Shown here one piece after another: positions 22,001-37,000 of a stretch of 64,000 nt of DNA (the first letter of the stretch is position 1; each line of letters begins with the position of its first letter). Below the pieces are notes generated by a model. That model was not told the DNA's origin, searched no databases, and saw only the letters and a program-made list of their open reading frames with translations. The position numbers and the translations under genes are program-made. The DNA comes from Platynereis dumerilii. Taxonomy: Eukaryota > Annelida > Polychaeta > Phyllodocida > Nereididae. The stretch spans positions 8,637,658-8,701,657 of the forward strand of contig JAPTHN010000018.1 in assembly GCA_026936325.1 (NCBI GenBank). The letters are read 5' to 3'.

Positions 22001-25000
22001 TTTTGTTGTAAAAGTGCTAAAACTGATAGCAGTTATACCAAAATCCATGCATTATAGCTGGATATTGCAACTTTTGGATTTATTCAAAACATCAAACTGA
22101 ATAATCAATGTTGTGCAACAATCTAACAGCTTATGTGTGAATTTGTAATGGTGTGATCAGTATGGGTTCCAAGTGACACAGCTGAAACTGCGAATATACC
22201 AACTGTGAAATCATTGTGCTGATACTGACATCACAAGTGCACTGTGGCAGTTGAACAGAACATGGCACACTAATACGAGATCTGTAATAACAGCCCATGC
22301 CACTGCAGGCCATCATCAAACATTGCTGTTTCAAAATTTTGGCCATATTTAAGTAAAAAAAAGAAAAACTCAAAATATTACAAAACAGAGGACATAATAT
22401 TACAACTCACCTTTGTGGCATGAAGGATACACCATCAATGTCAACGGGTGTAAAAGAGAGTGTAAAAGGATTTCATTGAAGTAACATCTGCTCCTTCCAC
22501 AAGAGAATTTTCCCTTCTCAATCAATCTGTAACAACATACGGATAAAGGTTAAAAGTGTCTTGTATAATTCAATATTAAACACCATGTCAAAGAGGACCA
22601 TGCTAGGTAGTAACTAGGGAAGTTTCAGAGCTTAATACTTCCTATGTGATGAGATATGTATCTATTACTGACATTGTAAAGTACTACAAAACTTGGTGTA
22701 TTTAACAATGTTTCCCACTCAAGACAAGGCTTTACCTCAGGCCTGCAATACAATAATGCTTTTATCGCCAGTGATTGGTCTTCAGGCCTTCTCCACATCC
22801 CCAAAATTAATAACTTTACAAAGCATGTTTCCATATCTGGTTAAATACGGGATACCCAAAAATGGGACGTACACCAAAACGTGACGTATTTTTGCTGAGA
22901 CATTGAGAGAGCTTTGTGGTAACTTTAGCTGATGCTTTAACTGTTCAAGGCAATAACCTATTGTGGCTACCAAACAACAGTATACTCTACGTCATGACAT
23001 GATTCGGGACTGGTTCTGACTATTTGATTTGATAGAGGCCAGGATGTACACAAAAACGTGACGTATTTTTCCAAATATTATAACTGGACCTTTTATCAAA
23101 CACATTCAAAGAACCAGCTTAATACATAGGCTCAAAATATGACCAAGTAGTACAACAACTTATAACATAACATAAACAGCTCTCTTGAATCTTTGGTATG
23201 TCTCTACTCTTGCAAGTTTCAAGAGGAGCAGAAATGTAACGTACTTTGTAACACAGCACTATGGTCCACCGTTTCAAGTCTGGATGCTCCAAGTTTACCA
23301 TGCCACACAAACATTGTAATCTCATAATATGAGATTATTTTTTTAAGAAAAACCTTCATGACGCAGGTTTAGGCCACACATAATTGATCTTTAGCTTATC
23401 GGATCCTCTCAAGGCACTTTTTCTAGGGTTGGTCGGTAGGACACCAAAAAAAAAAGTGAAAATTTTTTTTTTTATAATGTAAAAAAAAAAAAAAAAATTT
23501 CCCATCGGCAGTAAATCTATTGTGTCGGCGGGTCCGCGAAGCTAAGAATCAATTATGTGTGGCCTTATGGGTGTTGTTCACAGCCATATACAAAATTACC
23601 GTACTCTGTAACATTTGGCAGAAGTCAAGAAAGGCTATGGTGGTGGGGTGATCTCCAAAGCGGATGGGCGTACTGATGACATGGTCCTGCTATGCACCAT
23701 GGCTATTTCAAAACAACATTTAAACTGTCCAACAAACAACTTTTTTTTTTTTGGTAACATATATCATAGTTGATTTTTAAAACTCAGTAAAAAATGTAAT
23801 CAATGGAGGATAGACATGGGCAGCTGGGTGGTGTAGTGGTTAAGGTTCCTGCCTGCTCCGCTGAAGGTCTTTGCCTGCATGGGTTCGACTCCCAGTTGGG
23901 GAACCCGACATTTTCAGCGTACCTTTATGAGCAAAATCCCAGCTGGATGTCGTTCGGATGAGACGTTAAATTGGCGGCCCCTTGTATCAGTGTCTGTGTT
24001 GGGCAAGTAAAAGATCCCTCACATTGGGTAAATGTGTAACATGTTGAGGACTCCTGCTCTCTCTCTCATCTCATCAATCAACCCTCGTGAGCGCCCAGAA
24101 CTGGGCTTAGAGGGCTGCACTTACCATATCTATCCATCTATCTATCTATCTTTGGAACCAAATATACGCAGCTTCTTTATCATTGCTTTTCCTCGCAGAC
24201 AAGCATGTATTTCTGTTTTATTGTGAGTAATCCAAGTAGCTGGCACTGCTTGGAAATATTTCCCTGTCACTTCTTTGACCCCCTTTTAGCTGCGTGTCCC
24301 TATGAAATGTAAAATTTCCCGTTTTTTTTCTCTAAATTGCCAAGTCGGTTACGGAGAATAATAGGACACTTAGCAAACTATATCAAATTGACCGTCTTAA
24401 AACAATCTATCAACTGATGCAATTTCCAAGAAAAAAATATATAAATATTGAAAAACATATAAGCTCTAGAACTTCAAGAAGCATACCGAAGTTGAATGTA
24501 CACATTCCCGTGCTGCAACAGTGCAACTTATTTGGTTTCAATAAGTTCAACAAAAAAATGCCTTAGTTCTGCATATGATTCTTTAGTTTTAATATAAAAT
24601 AAAAATGAATATATTTACCCGCAAACGACCTTCAGTTCAGTAGAATTGTCAAACAAAATGGTAGAATTGTAGTCGGTGGCATTTTCCGATTGGGGTGCTG
24701 CTGCAAACCAGCATTAGACATTCCAGTTAGCATAATGACTCAATTCTATTTACTATTTTATAATATTGATATTAAATACGAAAATAACGTGCGAGCACTT
24801 TAAGGTGGCTCGATACTCGTGAACTTTCCAAGATAGGATTTCTTAAAAAAGGTTTAGAATGATCAAAAATATAGTTTATAGCAAGGATATGCGAACAAAA
24901 GTGGTCGCTACCAGCCTTTTAAAAAAAATATTTGGGGTTATGTACCAGAAAGTCAGTCCACGCAAACCTGAAAAACTAAATTTTTTTCTTATTTTTCCTA

Positions 25001-28000
25001 CTGTGAAGTTTGTTCTGCCATTCAGTGGTCATGCATCCCATATTATTCAATGAAGCATGAAATTAAAGAAGACACTTACATGGAAAAAGTGATTACAATT
25101 TCAAAGAGATATATTTAGTTTAAAGGACTTTCCAAGGGGCTCGGAATATAAGTTTAGATTTTGACAATTTTAACTTTTTTTATAAAACATGGCGCTAAAA
25201 AAAATTGACGAGATAGTATTTTTCACTTCTTTGTCGTTTATTTCCCAAAATAGTTGGAAACAATATGATGATATAGACAAGCCTTCCTACCACACTTGAA
25301 ATTGATATAAACATTTATTTGTATCGCAAAGTCATTTTTGAGAAATTAGACCTGCTTGCCGAAAATCGCCTGTAAAAATTTTCTTTTTTGTGTATCAAGT
25401 TGAATCTCCGGCTGTATATAGTACTCTTCATGGCGCATCTAATGCTCTAAACGAGAAGTCTCTAACCCCAATAGAAGTGGCGCAAATTGCAAACGAAGTG
25501 GCCGACGCATGAAATTCTCAGAATTAAAAAAAGATGAAAAAGAGAGTCAGCAGAGCTCTGCTGCTGTGGTGACGTCACGAGAGATAGGGCCTGCCTGGCT
25601 GCGCGTGAATGTGCGCTAACTACCACTTGGCACGAGTAGCGAACCACCTTAAGAGATGCTTGTAGATAGACTGCCCATGATGGTATCTACCCCTTTGCCT
25701 GTGACCTGCACAAGGGTATCTCGCATGTGAGACCTGCACAAGGGTATTTGTCACTAAGACCTGATGGAGGGTATCTGGCCTGTGACCTACTTTTGGTGAT
25801 TGACCTTTGACCTGCAGAAACTCAGCCTGTTTGTTTTCTTTATTAATTTCTTCATCTCAGAAAGACACCAACAGTTTATCAACGCAAGATAAAATTCTAT
25901 TGAGACTGTATGCAAAGTTTTAATGACAGAGATGAAACAGCATGACCTGGGCAGTTGTCATAAGTTTCAGAGCCTTCCTCCCACAATAGAGATGCCGCTT
26001 GCAAGCAAGCATCTCTAAAAAGTACTTAATTTCTGATAAATTTTAATTAGAAGCATTAGCATATAATTACATACCATCATACATCGTCACCATTAGCCTA
26101 TAATTTTGTTAGTATCTACATGATCACCGGTTTTCACATTATTATGCTGGTGTTTATGCCAGTCAGATTTATTTTTCATGAAGATCAACCAAAGCAAACC
26201 TGTAGCTACAAATACATGGTAAAATTTGAATTTTGTATCAGCTCGAATGATTGAGTGAGATGGTTGCACAATTTCTTTGAGCTGACATAGCTTGTTGGGC
26301 CATTCCATGCCAAATGGACCAATGTCTCCCACATCATGGTTTCAGATTTTAATGAAATTATTACACAAGCTACATGTACATGTTTAATGAAGCTGTGCAA
26401 AATATTTTCCCTGTATTCCAAGTATTTTGAATTTGACAGCATTTTCAAAATTAAGGTCTGTAAACTAAAATTTCTATTTTCCGCTTGTCAAGTCATTTCA
26501 AAAAGCTGCTGAAGCTACGTTTTTCAAGATATTGTAATAAAATTGTACACAGATCAAGCTCAGATATATAAAATGCTGCTGGCCGAAGCTAGTACAGATG
26601 ATGCTTTCCATCTGTTCGCACCAGCCTGTTAAAATTGGTTAATTTTTGCTAAATTTGGGTAAATTGTGGGTTTTTGGAATTTTTTCACTCAGAAACCAAG
26701 CTTTCAATAAACCTGAAACTTTGCACGAATTGAGGCAGTATCGAGTGCTAATTGTACGAATTTATTCATATTTCTAACACCAATACTTATTATGCACATG
26801 AAGAAAATCTCAGGACGATTCCTAAAATTGACTAATTTCAAGTGCAAAAATGGCCATGTGGGACAGGTGATAGAAACTTGAAATTTATTTTCTGAGCAGT
26901 TTATGAGATCATCTTGTATTTCTGCAAAAATGGTAGAGGTGTTATTTTTCATTTTTCTGGAATTAAAATTTTTAGAATTTCGAAGAAAAGCCTTATTTAT
27001 GCTATATATCGTATGTAGGAGCCTTCCAAGACCAGGTGGAACCTTAGATAAAGAGCTGAATTTATTTCTGAAAGTACCCCAGATGGACGAATTTTAAAAT
27101 TCCAAACTTTAAAGAGGTATATTGGTTTCTCACAAAAGGAAATAGTAAAAAAAATTATGTTGAGTGAATTTTTGCAAATAAGTTCAAAACTGTCAATATG
27201 GGACTGTTGTGACAGATTGTGTAAATTATATTAGTTGATACAGTTGCCTTTTAATGATGTTAAATATGAGAAGGTATCTTCGGTTATCAGTATGTTAAAA
27301 AAATATCACAATATGATGAAAAATATGTAAAATTCATTTGCAGTGACATTTCAGTTTTGGAAATAACATCTAGTGACAGATCACCAGAATTTAGCAAATG
27401 TGGCTTTATAATTATTAATTATGTGGGTATATATACCCCAGGGACCCAATGATGGGTGCAAAGTAATGCATTCCATTGTTGTCTGGGAATCTGACATGAT
27501 TTCACATGAAAAGAACTGGACAAAAAAAAAATCCTGGTGATTCTAAATAAAACTGATTTGTAATGTTCAGAAGGCAATTTGATGCACTTTAAAAAAATTG
27601 CACTTTATTTTGAATTCCACCTGCTCTTGGAAGGCTCCTACATGGTATATAAGCTTTTCTCCAAATTTCTAAAAAATTTTTCCCCAAAAACGAAAAATAA
27701 CACCTCCACCATTTTTGCAGAAATACAAGATGATCCCATAAACTGCTTAAAAAATAAATTTCAAGTTTCTATCACCTGTCCCACATGGCCATTTTTGCAC
27801 TTTAAATTAGTCAATTTTAGGAATCGTCCTGAGATTTTCTTCATGTGCATAATAAGTATTGGTGTTAGAAATATGAATAAATTCGTACAATTAGCACTCG
27901 ATACTGCCTCAATTCGTGCAAAGTTTCAGGTTTATTGAAAGCTTGGTTTCTGAGTGAAAAAATTCCAAAAACCCACAATTTACCCAAATTTAGCAAAAAT

Positions 28001-31000
28001 TAACCAATTTTAACAGGCTGGTGCGAACAGATGGAAAGCATCATCTACATTATATTCAGCGTATATTATGCTCTATATCTCACCATGATATATGAGTAGT
28101 TTTGTGGCGATATCTTGAAAAATGAACCTTCAGCAGCCTTTTTCAAATATATCAAAGGATGAAAAATCAATTTTATCGTGAAAGCCCAACATTTTCAAAA
28201 TGCTGTCAAAAGCAAACTGTGTGGAATATGTCCGAAATATTTCGCATGTGCTCATTATTTATATACATGTATATCAGGTTAAAATTTCATCAAAATCGGA
28301 AAACATGGTGTGGGAAAATTTCTTGATTTTGGTCCATTTGGCATGGAATGGCCCTGTTGTTTTCAGTTATGACAATAGAAAGGTTACCATTACTCATAAC
28401 AACAAGCTATATTATGTCAAACAAATTGTGCAACCATCTCACTCAATCATTCGACCTGACTCAGAATTTTAAATTCTACAACTGGTGTATCTTGGCGCAC
28501 AGTGTCACACACACATCGTCCTTACCTTCAGCTAGTATCCATCGTTTTAATCGGTGGTTATCTTTCAGTCCAGGTAAACTCTTGTACACCCTTTTCAAGA
28601 TTGAACGACGTCGTCTATCTGGATTGTCAAGGCTAGGATAGACTGAAAAGTGCAATACAATCATTAGAGACCTCGTAGGGCAGGGCTTTTGAGTCGTAGT
28701 CTGGAGTCGGACTCGGTGGAGTCGGAGGTCTTCAGATGGAGTCAGATTCAAAGTCAAAAATTAATCTGGTGACTCTTGACTCATGAAGATTATTCAAATA
28801 ATAATAATAGGATCTGAAAAACACTGGATAATTTTTTTTTTAATATTCAACTAATTGGGTGGCTTGAACCTGAATTAACCTAAAACTACAATTATTTATG
28901 ATTTGTTTGTATTATGTATATATATGTGTGAATTTTATGGATATATAACTGTGTATATTTTATGTCTTTTTGTAGATAGCCTTTGTTGTAGGTAATTGCA
29001 CTTGTGCCACACAAATGTATCATTTCTGATATTTGAATATCAAATAAAAATTTATATAATAATTTTGGAAAAAAATTTAAAAACTTATTATAGAACTAGA
29101 TGTGGTCATATTTCCATATGCAAGACGAGCAGCGGGTAGTGGTTATTGGCAGGTGGAATGTGATATAGGGTGCATCGGCTGGCCATACACAGCATCCCCA
29201 GCAAGCGAGTACACCCATGTGCCTAGACCAACTGTGGCATTGCGGCGTCAAGTAAACTAATGCCAGAAGTACTTACACTATGGGCAATACATGTTGTTAT
29301 AGTAAGGTGGAAATAGTTAGCATTACTCAGCCTAAATAGAAGAACAAGCGTATCTATTCATAGGTTTTTATTTCACCATTATAAACTGACATCGGTGCCT
29401 GACATCATTGACTGACATGACTAAGTGACATCATTGACTGACATCATTGACTGACATCATTGACTGACATCATTGATTGACATCATTGACTGACATCATT
29501 GACTGACATCATTGACTGACATCATTGACTGACATCATTGACTGACATCGGTGCCTGACATCATTGACTGACATGACTAAGTGACATCATTGACTGACAT
29601 CATTGACTGACACCATTGATTGACATTGATGGTAATTCTAAAGACAAGCCACTGCTCGTCTAATAATTTGAAATATATTAAATTTTTTAAGATCGATCAC
29701 AAAAAAGCTTATTTTACTATTTATGTATAAAATCAAATGAAAACACTGCATATGTGGAACAGATTTGCTGACTAGTTTTTAAGCCAGTGACATCTCACGA
29801 CCAATTTGAAAGTTAATTTTGAAAATGTTTGCACCGCCCATCTGCAAACAGCTGTAAAGTATTTATAATATATTGGATAAAGAGCTTGATGAGACTCACT
29901 TGTGTCAAAGGGAATCATATTCATGACAGTTTCGAAGTGTTCTCCCATGAAGCCTAGGAGTGGCTCCAAGCAGGTCCGCATTTCCAACTTGCATGTTTCT
30001 GCTGACACATCTTCATTCCAGTGATCTGTCACAAGATACAAGATACAAGAATTTATTTACCCTCAGTGGTTTAACAAATCAACATTAGCACAGTTGTGGC
30101 TAGTGACACCGAGCATGTGACATTTAACAAGTGAGAGACATTTAAGTAAATAGCACATAAAATTTGAGAAAATCGAGATTGTAAAAATTGGATAAAATCG
30201 ACATTTGTTCAAATCGAATAAAATCGGTAGTTGTGGTGGGAGGAAGAAAAATGGATTAATTATACCTCCATGAAGAAAGCAGGGGTATGTGGCAGTGTTT
30301 GTTGTTCGTGATATTATATATATATAAACTCACTTCCCAAATATAACGCAACTATGTTTTTCATAAAACCTCCAAAAGAAAATTTAATAACACTATTCGG
30401 ATATATCCTTAACGCGATGTCATAATGATATTTGTACCATAAATCTGATATCCAGTCAATTTTTCCAATTCTGTTACTTCCATGACGAGTTTAATTTCTT
30501 TCTATAAAAGTTTAGCCAAAGGGGGTATTGGCTCAATGGCACATTTATCATTTAGTGTGAAGGACATCCAAGTTGTGTTATTTGTTTTGGATATATGAAA
30601 AAGTGTGGTTGCATACTAAGTGGGAATGCGGTGTGGGAGAAATGACAAAATTCAAACAAAAAATCCTTAATTAGGTCACTTGGCAAGTGCGCAGCACTCT
30701 AAAAAATGTTGGGACAAAATTGGTTTTTTAGATTCAAAATGGTTTTTTGAAAAACCAAATTTCAATGCAAAACCAACATGAATTTAAAAAAAAATCCATG
30801 TTGGTTTTTTGCATTGAAACTTGGTTTTTCAAAAAACCATTTTTAAAAAAATCCATGTTGGTTTTTTGCATTGAAACTTGGTTTTTCAAAAAACCATTTT
30901 GAATCTAAAAAACCAATTTTGTCTGAATTTTTTTAGAGTGAGTGATGATGCTCACTTAAAAAAGGAATCACTCGCTCAACATACCGTCAACTGAATCACC

Positions 31001-34000
31001 ACGAAAAGATTCATCCCAATTTACGGTCTGGACACCTCGTTTTTTCCTGTTTGACGTTTTTCCTGTCCCCTTAAACAGGTCCTGAAAATAGACCATTACA
31101 TGTATATGCAGAAGGAAACGATATTGGAAGAGTGAAAAATATAGCAAGAACATTCATCATTGAAAATCGTTCTGACTCGATCACTTAGTCATTGGTCCGA
31201 ATCAGTCAAACTTTGCTGAAGTTAGTCCATTAAAAGCAGAGCCAGATGTTACAGCTGCATGAGAGCTTTTAAAAGGTGTCCACCTGCTCCGCTGCTTGAG
31301 TTCAAACCCCGGCTGGGGAACCCGAAATTTTCAGTGGACCTTCATGAGCAAAATCCAAGCTGGATGTTGTTAGGATCAGACGTGAAATTGGGGTAAATTT
31401 GTAACATTTTGAGGACTCTTTCTCTCTCTCACATCTCATCAATCAACCCTTGTGAGCGCCCAGAACTGGGCATAGGGGGCTGCACGTACCATATCTATCT
31501 ATATCTTTCTTTCTTTCTTTCTACGCAGTTTGTTTTGGAGGAATCTTGCTTGGCAAGCCTATTTAATTATTAGCCTATTTGACTATTAGCCTATTTGATA
31601 TTAGGCAAGATTCTCGTTGGTCAGTGGATAATAGTCATAGAAATACATAGAACGGACATGAGGCTCTGGCAGATGAAGCAACCAAATCCACCATCTTGGA
31701 ACTGCCCTGTATCCTGACACAATGGTACAGTGACATCACAAATGAGAGTGATGTCACTTATAACAATGGCATGACGTCACATCATAATTAGTCTATTGTG
31801 ACATCATGTCTCAGGGCAGTTCCAATATGGCGGATTTGGTGACCTCATCTTGAGGAGGCTTCATACAGCCTCATGTCCGTTCTATGTATTTCTATGATAT
31901 TAGTATATATACTGAATATTCATTGGATTCTCAGTTTGTCAAATGAGAATACAGACTAATATCAACTGGCCAATCACTGCTCATATGCCAATTCTCATTC
32001 ACCAGGATATTAGGCGGCATTCTCAGTGGACAGACTATATTTACTGCAGTGCCCCTTACTATGGATATTAGATTCTCCTCTTACAAAAATCTCTTAACCA
32101 AAATCTAATTTTTGATCAAAATCTTCTTTTATTTTTGATCACAAGCTTTTCTTATTCTTTTCTAACATTTGATGCCCTTTTCCTTATCGCATTTCTCTAG
32201 TAAAAAAAAAAACAAAAAAAAACTCATTTGCATGACTCACATATAAAGCTACTTTTGAAATTTTCAGAAGCCAGAATCATGTAATGCACATTCTAAAAAA
32301 TTTCAATTAAAAAAACCAACATGGATTTTTAAAAAAATCCATGTTGGTTTTGCATTGAAATTTGGTTTTTCAAAAAACCATTTTGAATCTAAAAAAACAA
32401 TTTTGTCCCGACACTTTTTAGAGTGCAGTCATGCAGACCGAACTGTTACTGCCAATTTGTGATTCCTAAAAACAAATCCGGGCCATCGTAGGCAACCCTG
32501 TCTGGAACCACCACTGTATACGGAAACTTTATATTAGCTTTCCATGACCTCCTATAACAATAATTTTTTGTGACTTTCCGTAACTGTTTGTTACCCTGAG
32601 AAAGTGTATATTTATATATACAGTGTTTCCTGTCTTGCATTGGGACAAACACTTAGCATTGTTTGTACAGTCCATAAAAATCAACACAATGAGTTTGGAG
32701 GTTCAGCTAATACCAACAAGACTAGAACTAAGTCTGGGGTGGCACTGCAGTGCACTCTTGTGACATCACTGCCCATTGTGTGTCAGATTGGCAGCATCAC
32801 AAATGTCAACATTGTGCAAAATATGTCTGCCATTTCCATATTTTGGCAAATATCGGACAAAAACACCACAGAACATTACCAAAATTTGATATTCATATTA
32901 CAACAGAGCTAAGCTATACATAAGTGATGTACGTATTTATCCTGTGGGGCTTGTGGTTGCTGAGGTATCTGGCCAAACGTCTGTCCTCTGTGTGACGTGA
33001 CAAACTGTAATAAGATTAAAAATAACGTGCAAGCTGCAGCAAGCACTTTAACAGCTGCTTGTAGATAGACTATCTAACCATCTGCCCAACTGTTCCTCTC
33101 AGGGCCGTATTAACCATTGGGCAAACGGGTCACCTCAGGGGGGCCCATGATGAAGCTGAAAGGAGTTGCGACAGTAAAGAAAGTGCGTCGGGTAACTGAC
33201 GCAAAAGCATACTTTAACGATTTAGAGAGCTTTGGGACGCGAGGGGGGCCCAGGGTTGGACTGGCCTTATGGGCATGAGGGCAATGGCCTCGGGCTCACC
33301 ACTTGAGAGGGCCCACCAGCAACTTTAAAAAAGAAATAGAATTATCAAAATCATGTAAAAGAGGTCAAAATTGAATGTCATGCCTTTTAAGAATATCAAA
33401 CAATCATCAGTTGGAGCTTGACAAGCTAGTAAAAAACTTTAAGGGGCCCCTCGTCCAGTTACATTTCCAGTTTGGTGGACTGGGAAGGGCCCAGATGTGT
33501 TTTGAAATTCGTGGGCCCTCATCAGTACTTAAATTTTGCTTCAAAATGTCAGTTTTCGTTTCGGGATCTAAAAGGGCATGGGCCCCCTGCGGCCTACACC
33601 CTCTCCTGAGTCCACAATATCTGCTCCCTCAATTAACTGTATAAAGCAGAAATGAAGAAGAGTTTTTCCGACTTTTCACATTTTTTGCATAGATTGTTAA
33701 TTTTCAAATTAGTGATATCAGAAAAGCAAGAGGCCAAGGGACCCCCTCCTGATGTTATACTATTCATGATTTCATATAATATCATGCAAATAAAAAAAAT
33801 TCTGAAATTTTATGTTATACTATTCATGATTTCATATAATATCATGCAAATAAAAAAAATTCTGAAATTTTATGTTATACTATTCATGATTTCATATAAT
33901 ATCATGCAAATAAAAAATTCTGAAATTTTATGTTATACTATTCATGATTTCATATAATATCATGCAAATAAAAAAAATTCTGAAATTTTATGTTATACTA

Positions 34001-37000
34001 TTCATGATTTCATATAATATCATGCAAATAAAAAAAATTCTGAAATTTTATGTTATACTATTCATGATTTCATATAATATCATGCAAATAAAGAAAAATT
34101 CTGAAATTTTATGTTATACTATTCATGATTTCATATAATATCATGCAAATAAAAAATTCTGCAATTTTATGTTATACTATTCATGATTTCATATAATATC
34201 ATGCAAATAAAAAAAATTCTGAAATCTTATGTTATACTATTCATGATTTCATAAAATATCATGCAAAAAAAAACTGCAATAACTGTTTTTTGATGCAGGT
34301 ATAGATTTATTTGAAACACTAGTTTGAGGACGACGGGATGCTGCTATTGCGATAATAGGAGTGACCAATGAGTGGCACAAGGACCCACTGTGGGGCCAGT
34401 CCACAGTGGTGGATTTAGGGGGGCCATTGGACCATGGCCTCCCCCCTCAGGCCCAAAATTAACCTAGAAGAGATAGGAAAAGCCGCGGAGCGCCCTGTAT
34501 TTACCCCGTGAAATGGCCCCCCCTAGATACGCCCCTGCCAGTCCACCCCTGGGGGGCCCATTAGAAACAGTTTGCCCCGGGCCCAAAAATGTGCTGATAC
34601 GGCCCTGGTTCCTATATCTATCTAGATTTGTCTATATCTCCCTTCCTTCTTCCTTTCTTCCTTCCATTCTTCCTTCCTTCCTTGCTTTCTTTCTTCCTTC
34701 CTCTCCACTCTTCTTTTATAGTTTTAAGTTTTTACTGCAATTTCAATTAGTATGAGTTTCTCTGGCATGTTTTCTGACTGTCTACGTAGCATTTTAGGAT
34801 CACCTGATTGGTTTGTGAGCAATAAAACGTCCTCAAATCCACAGGTTGGATGTATAGCAAGCTGTGAAAATTTAATTTTCTGCTTCAGTAACTAGTAAAG
34901 TTTATGATTTGATCAGATTAGCAAGTAAGCACAGGCCCTGTGACTGTCATCACCAGACACGTCACTGGCCTTGAGATACGTTTTTAGTGGTATTCAAATG
35001 AGTTTATGCTATGCAATTCAGTGTCTGGACCAATCACATCAACCACATTTGCTACGTTTTACTATCCTATTACAGAAACTCATACTTCTTGAAATTGCAG
35101 TAAATTAATTTGCAAAATATCCTCCTGGCTGGCACTTGGCTATTGCTACTGCTGTCACGGTAGCAGAACATTTAAAATTAGCGCGAAAAACATATATTTT
35201 AGTTTAGAATATAAAGATTTATTGTCACAGAAGTTTACCAAAAGTTGATGGAAGCCAGATAAAATTATATTGAGACTGTATACTAAGCTTTAAAGTGATA
35301 GGTGAAATAATGCGACCTCCTATATGGTCAGAAGGTTCCCGAAAATTCCTCCTGAAATACGGGCTGCAAGCAGCTGTAAAAATGGAAGAAGAAGAAGAAA
35401 ACATACCCAAAAAGGATCTTCTTCTTCAGGTTTCTCTGTGGGTTCCGATGATTCTTCTGCTGATTCTTCTGCTGATTCGTCAATTTTAGGTTTCGGCTCT
35501 CCCGATAATTTCCTTCTTATGATATCAACCACGAGTTGCAGTTGGCCCTTGTCAATCGTAATAGGCGTTTCAACGTTGGAAATGCCTAAGTTGAGACTCC
35601 GTTGTGGGGAATCCGTGAATATGTCGGTGAGCAGTTGATGGAACAATGGTAATCCGTCTAATTGGAAAAGTGTTTTTATGTAAAGATCTTCTGACGCATC
35701 CTCGTTGAATGCTACGTTTAAAATAGAGTATAATCCACCAAGAGCACCCTCCGTGAAATTAAAATTTAAAGTTTTCTCACTAGATGGCTCGTCTTCAACA
35801 GACGGTTGCTGAACATTTGGGGGAAATTGCGGAACACCAAAGAAGATACTGTCGGAGTCACCGGCAGAGAATAGTGCATTGTTCTTGTCACCAGGTGTAT
35901 TAGGAAAGGAACTGCCGGGGTCACCACCAGAGGGCAGGGCACTGTTTACAAGGCTTCCAAAGCTCAGCGTTTGCCCTGGAAAAGGGAATGGTATCCATTC
36001 AATCTTATTGATGGTAATAGAAGAAATACAGGCCTAAATTCTATGTTTGTTCAAATACGAATAACATGACATTGAAAAGAATTTAATGATGGGAAGGTAA
36101 CATTTCCCAGAGGAAAAAAGAGTACATTTGAAGCGCTCGAATTATTTAAATTACCAAATGTACTATTGTACTGCAAAAATTCATATTCTTTTCTACAAGA
36201 GAGCGTATTTGGAGCATATGGATTTGCATATGGGGAGTATAAATGAAGCGAAATTTAAATAATTCCAGCACTTCAAATGTGCCTCCTTTTTCCTTTGGGT
36301 TGTTCTCAAGGACTGAGATGTTGAAGCCCTGGGACCGATGCATATTGCAATGCATAAGGGGCCGACCAGACGGTAGTCGGGGGGGAGCTATGGACCTTTT
36401 TTCACATGCGACGCGTCAACGAACAATTTTTTTCGCAAGCAGAAGCGCGACAAAATTCTTATTGTTATTTTAACATTATGGTACCCTAGCTACAGGTGGA
36501 AAAAAACTTCTTTTTTTTTTCATATATGCTGAACAAACTTTTTTTTCAGCGTCAAGTGGGAAACAATCTTTTTTTAACCAATAGTCCATAGCCCCCCGCC
36601 CCCCAAAGACTATCTGCCCCTTCTGTGGTCATGAAGCGGTCTCTCGTTGGAGTGCGGTCTTTCATCGGGGTGCAACATGCGGGGTGCAACATGCTATTGA
36701 AATATGACTTAGTGCAGGAGGAAGGCGGTCACTTAAGGCAAGTCGGTCTTACAACAGGGGGTCTTACAATGTAAGTACCACTGTACACATATTGGCATAA
36801 GGGCTATACCACACCACAAAATGGCGTTAGTCTAACTTGGAACTACTTGGGTAAATAAAGGCCAAATTTTGCTTTAGGCCAATGAAATGATATGTATTAG
36901 TTAGACATCGACTTGGAGGTTGGGGTCTAACTGACATAAATGCATGTTAGAACCCGACAAAGAGGTGTCTAACTGACTTAGACATCACACGCTTCTTCTA

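Larger units (their letters stand above)
33100..34607. mobile_element. hAT-type element, CAGGGCCGTA ends, carrying a minisatellite
   Basis: Ends CAGGGCCGTATTA and TGATACGGCCCTG are inverted. Flanking gttcctct / gttcctat differ by one base in an 8-bp duplication. It contains the 60-bp tandem array and a nested hAT-like MITE. No transposase frame seen. Confidence 0.75.

Noticed and set aside
23822-23905. Possible genuine tRNA gene
   Set aside because: Same reasoning: the tRNA-like head continues into a repeated body also found at 31,281-31,525.
26093-28757. Short frames repeated on both strands (TSTIFAEIQDD...)
   Set aside because: They are mirror images in the two arms of a foldback element and carry stops on either side. 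No protein family recognised.
33652-34138. FMISYNIMQIKKILKFYVIL repeat protein
   Set aside because: A consequence of a 60-bp minisatellite whose length is divisible by three. The A-run length changes break the frame.
33753-34272. CRISPR-like array
   Set aside because: Units are contiguous with no unique spacers, in a eukaryotic intron.
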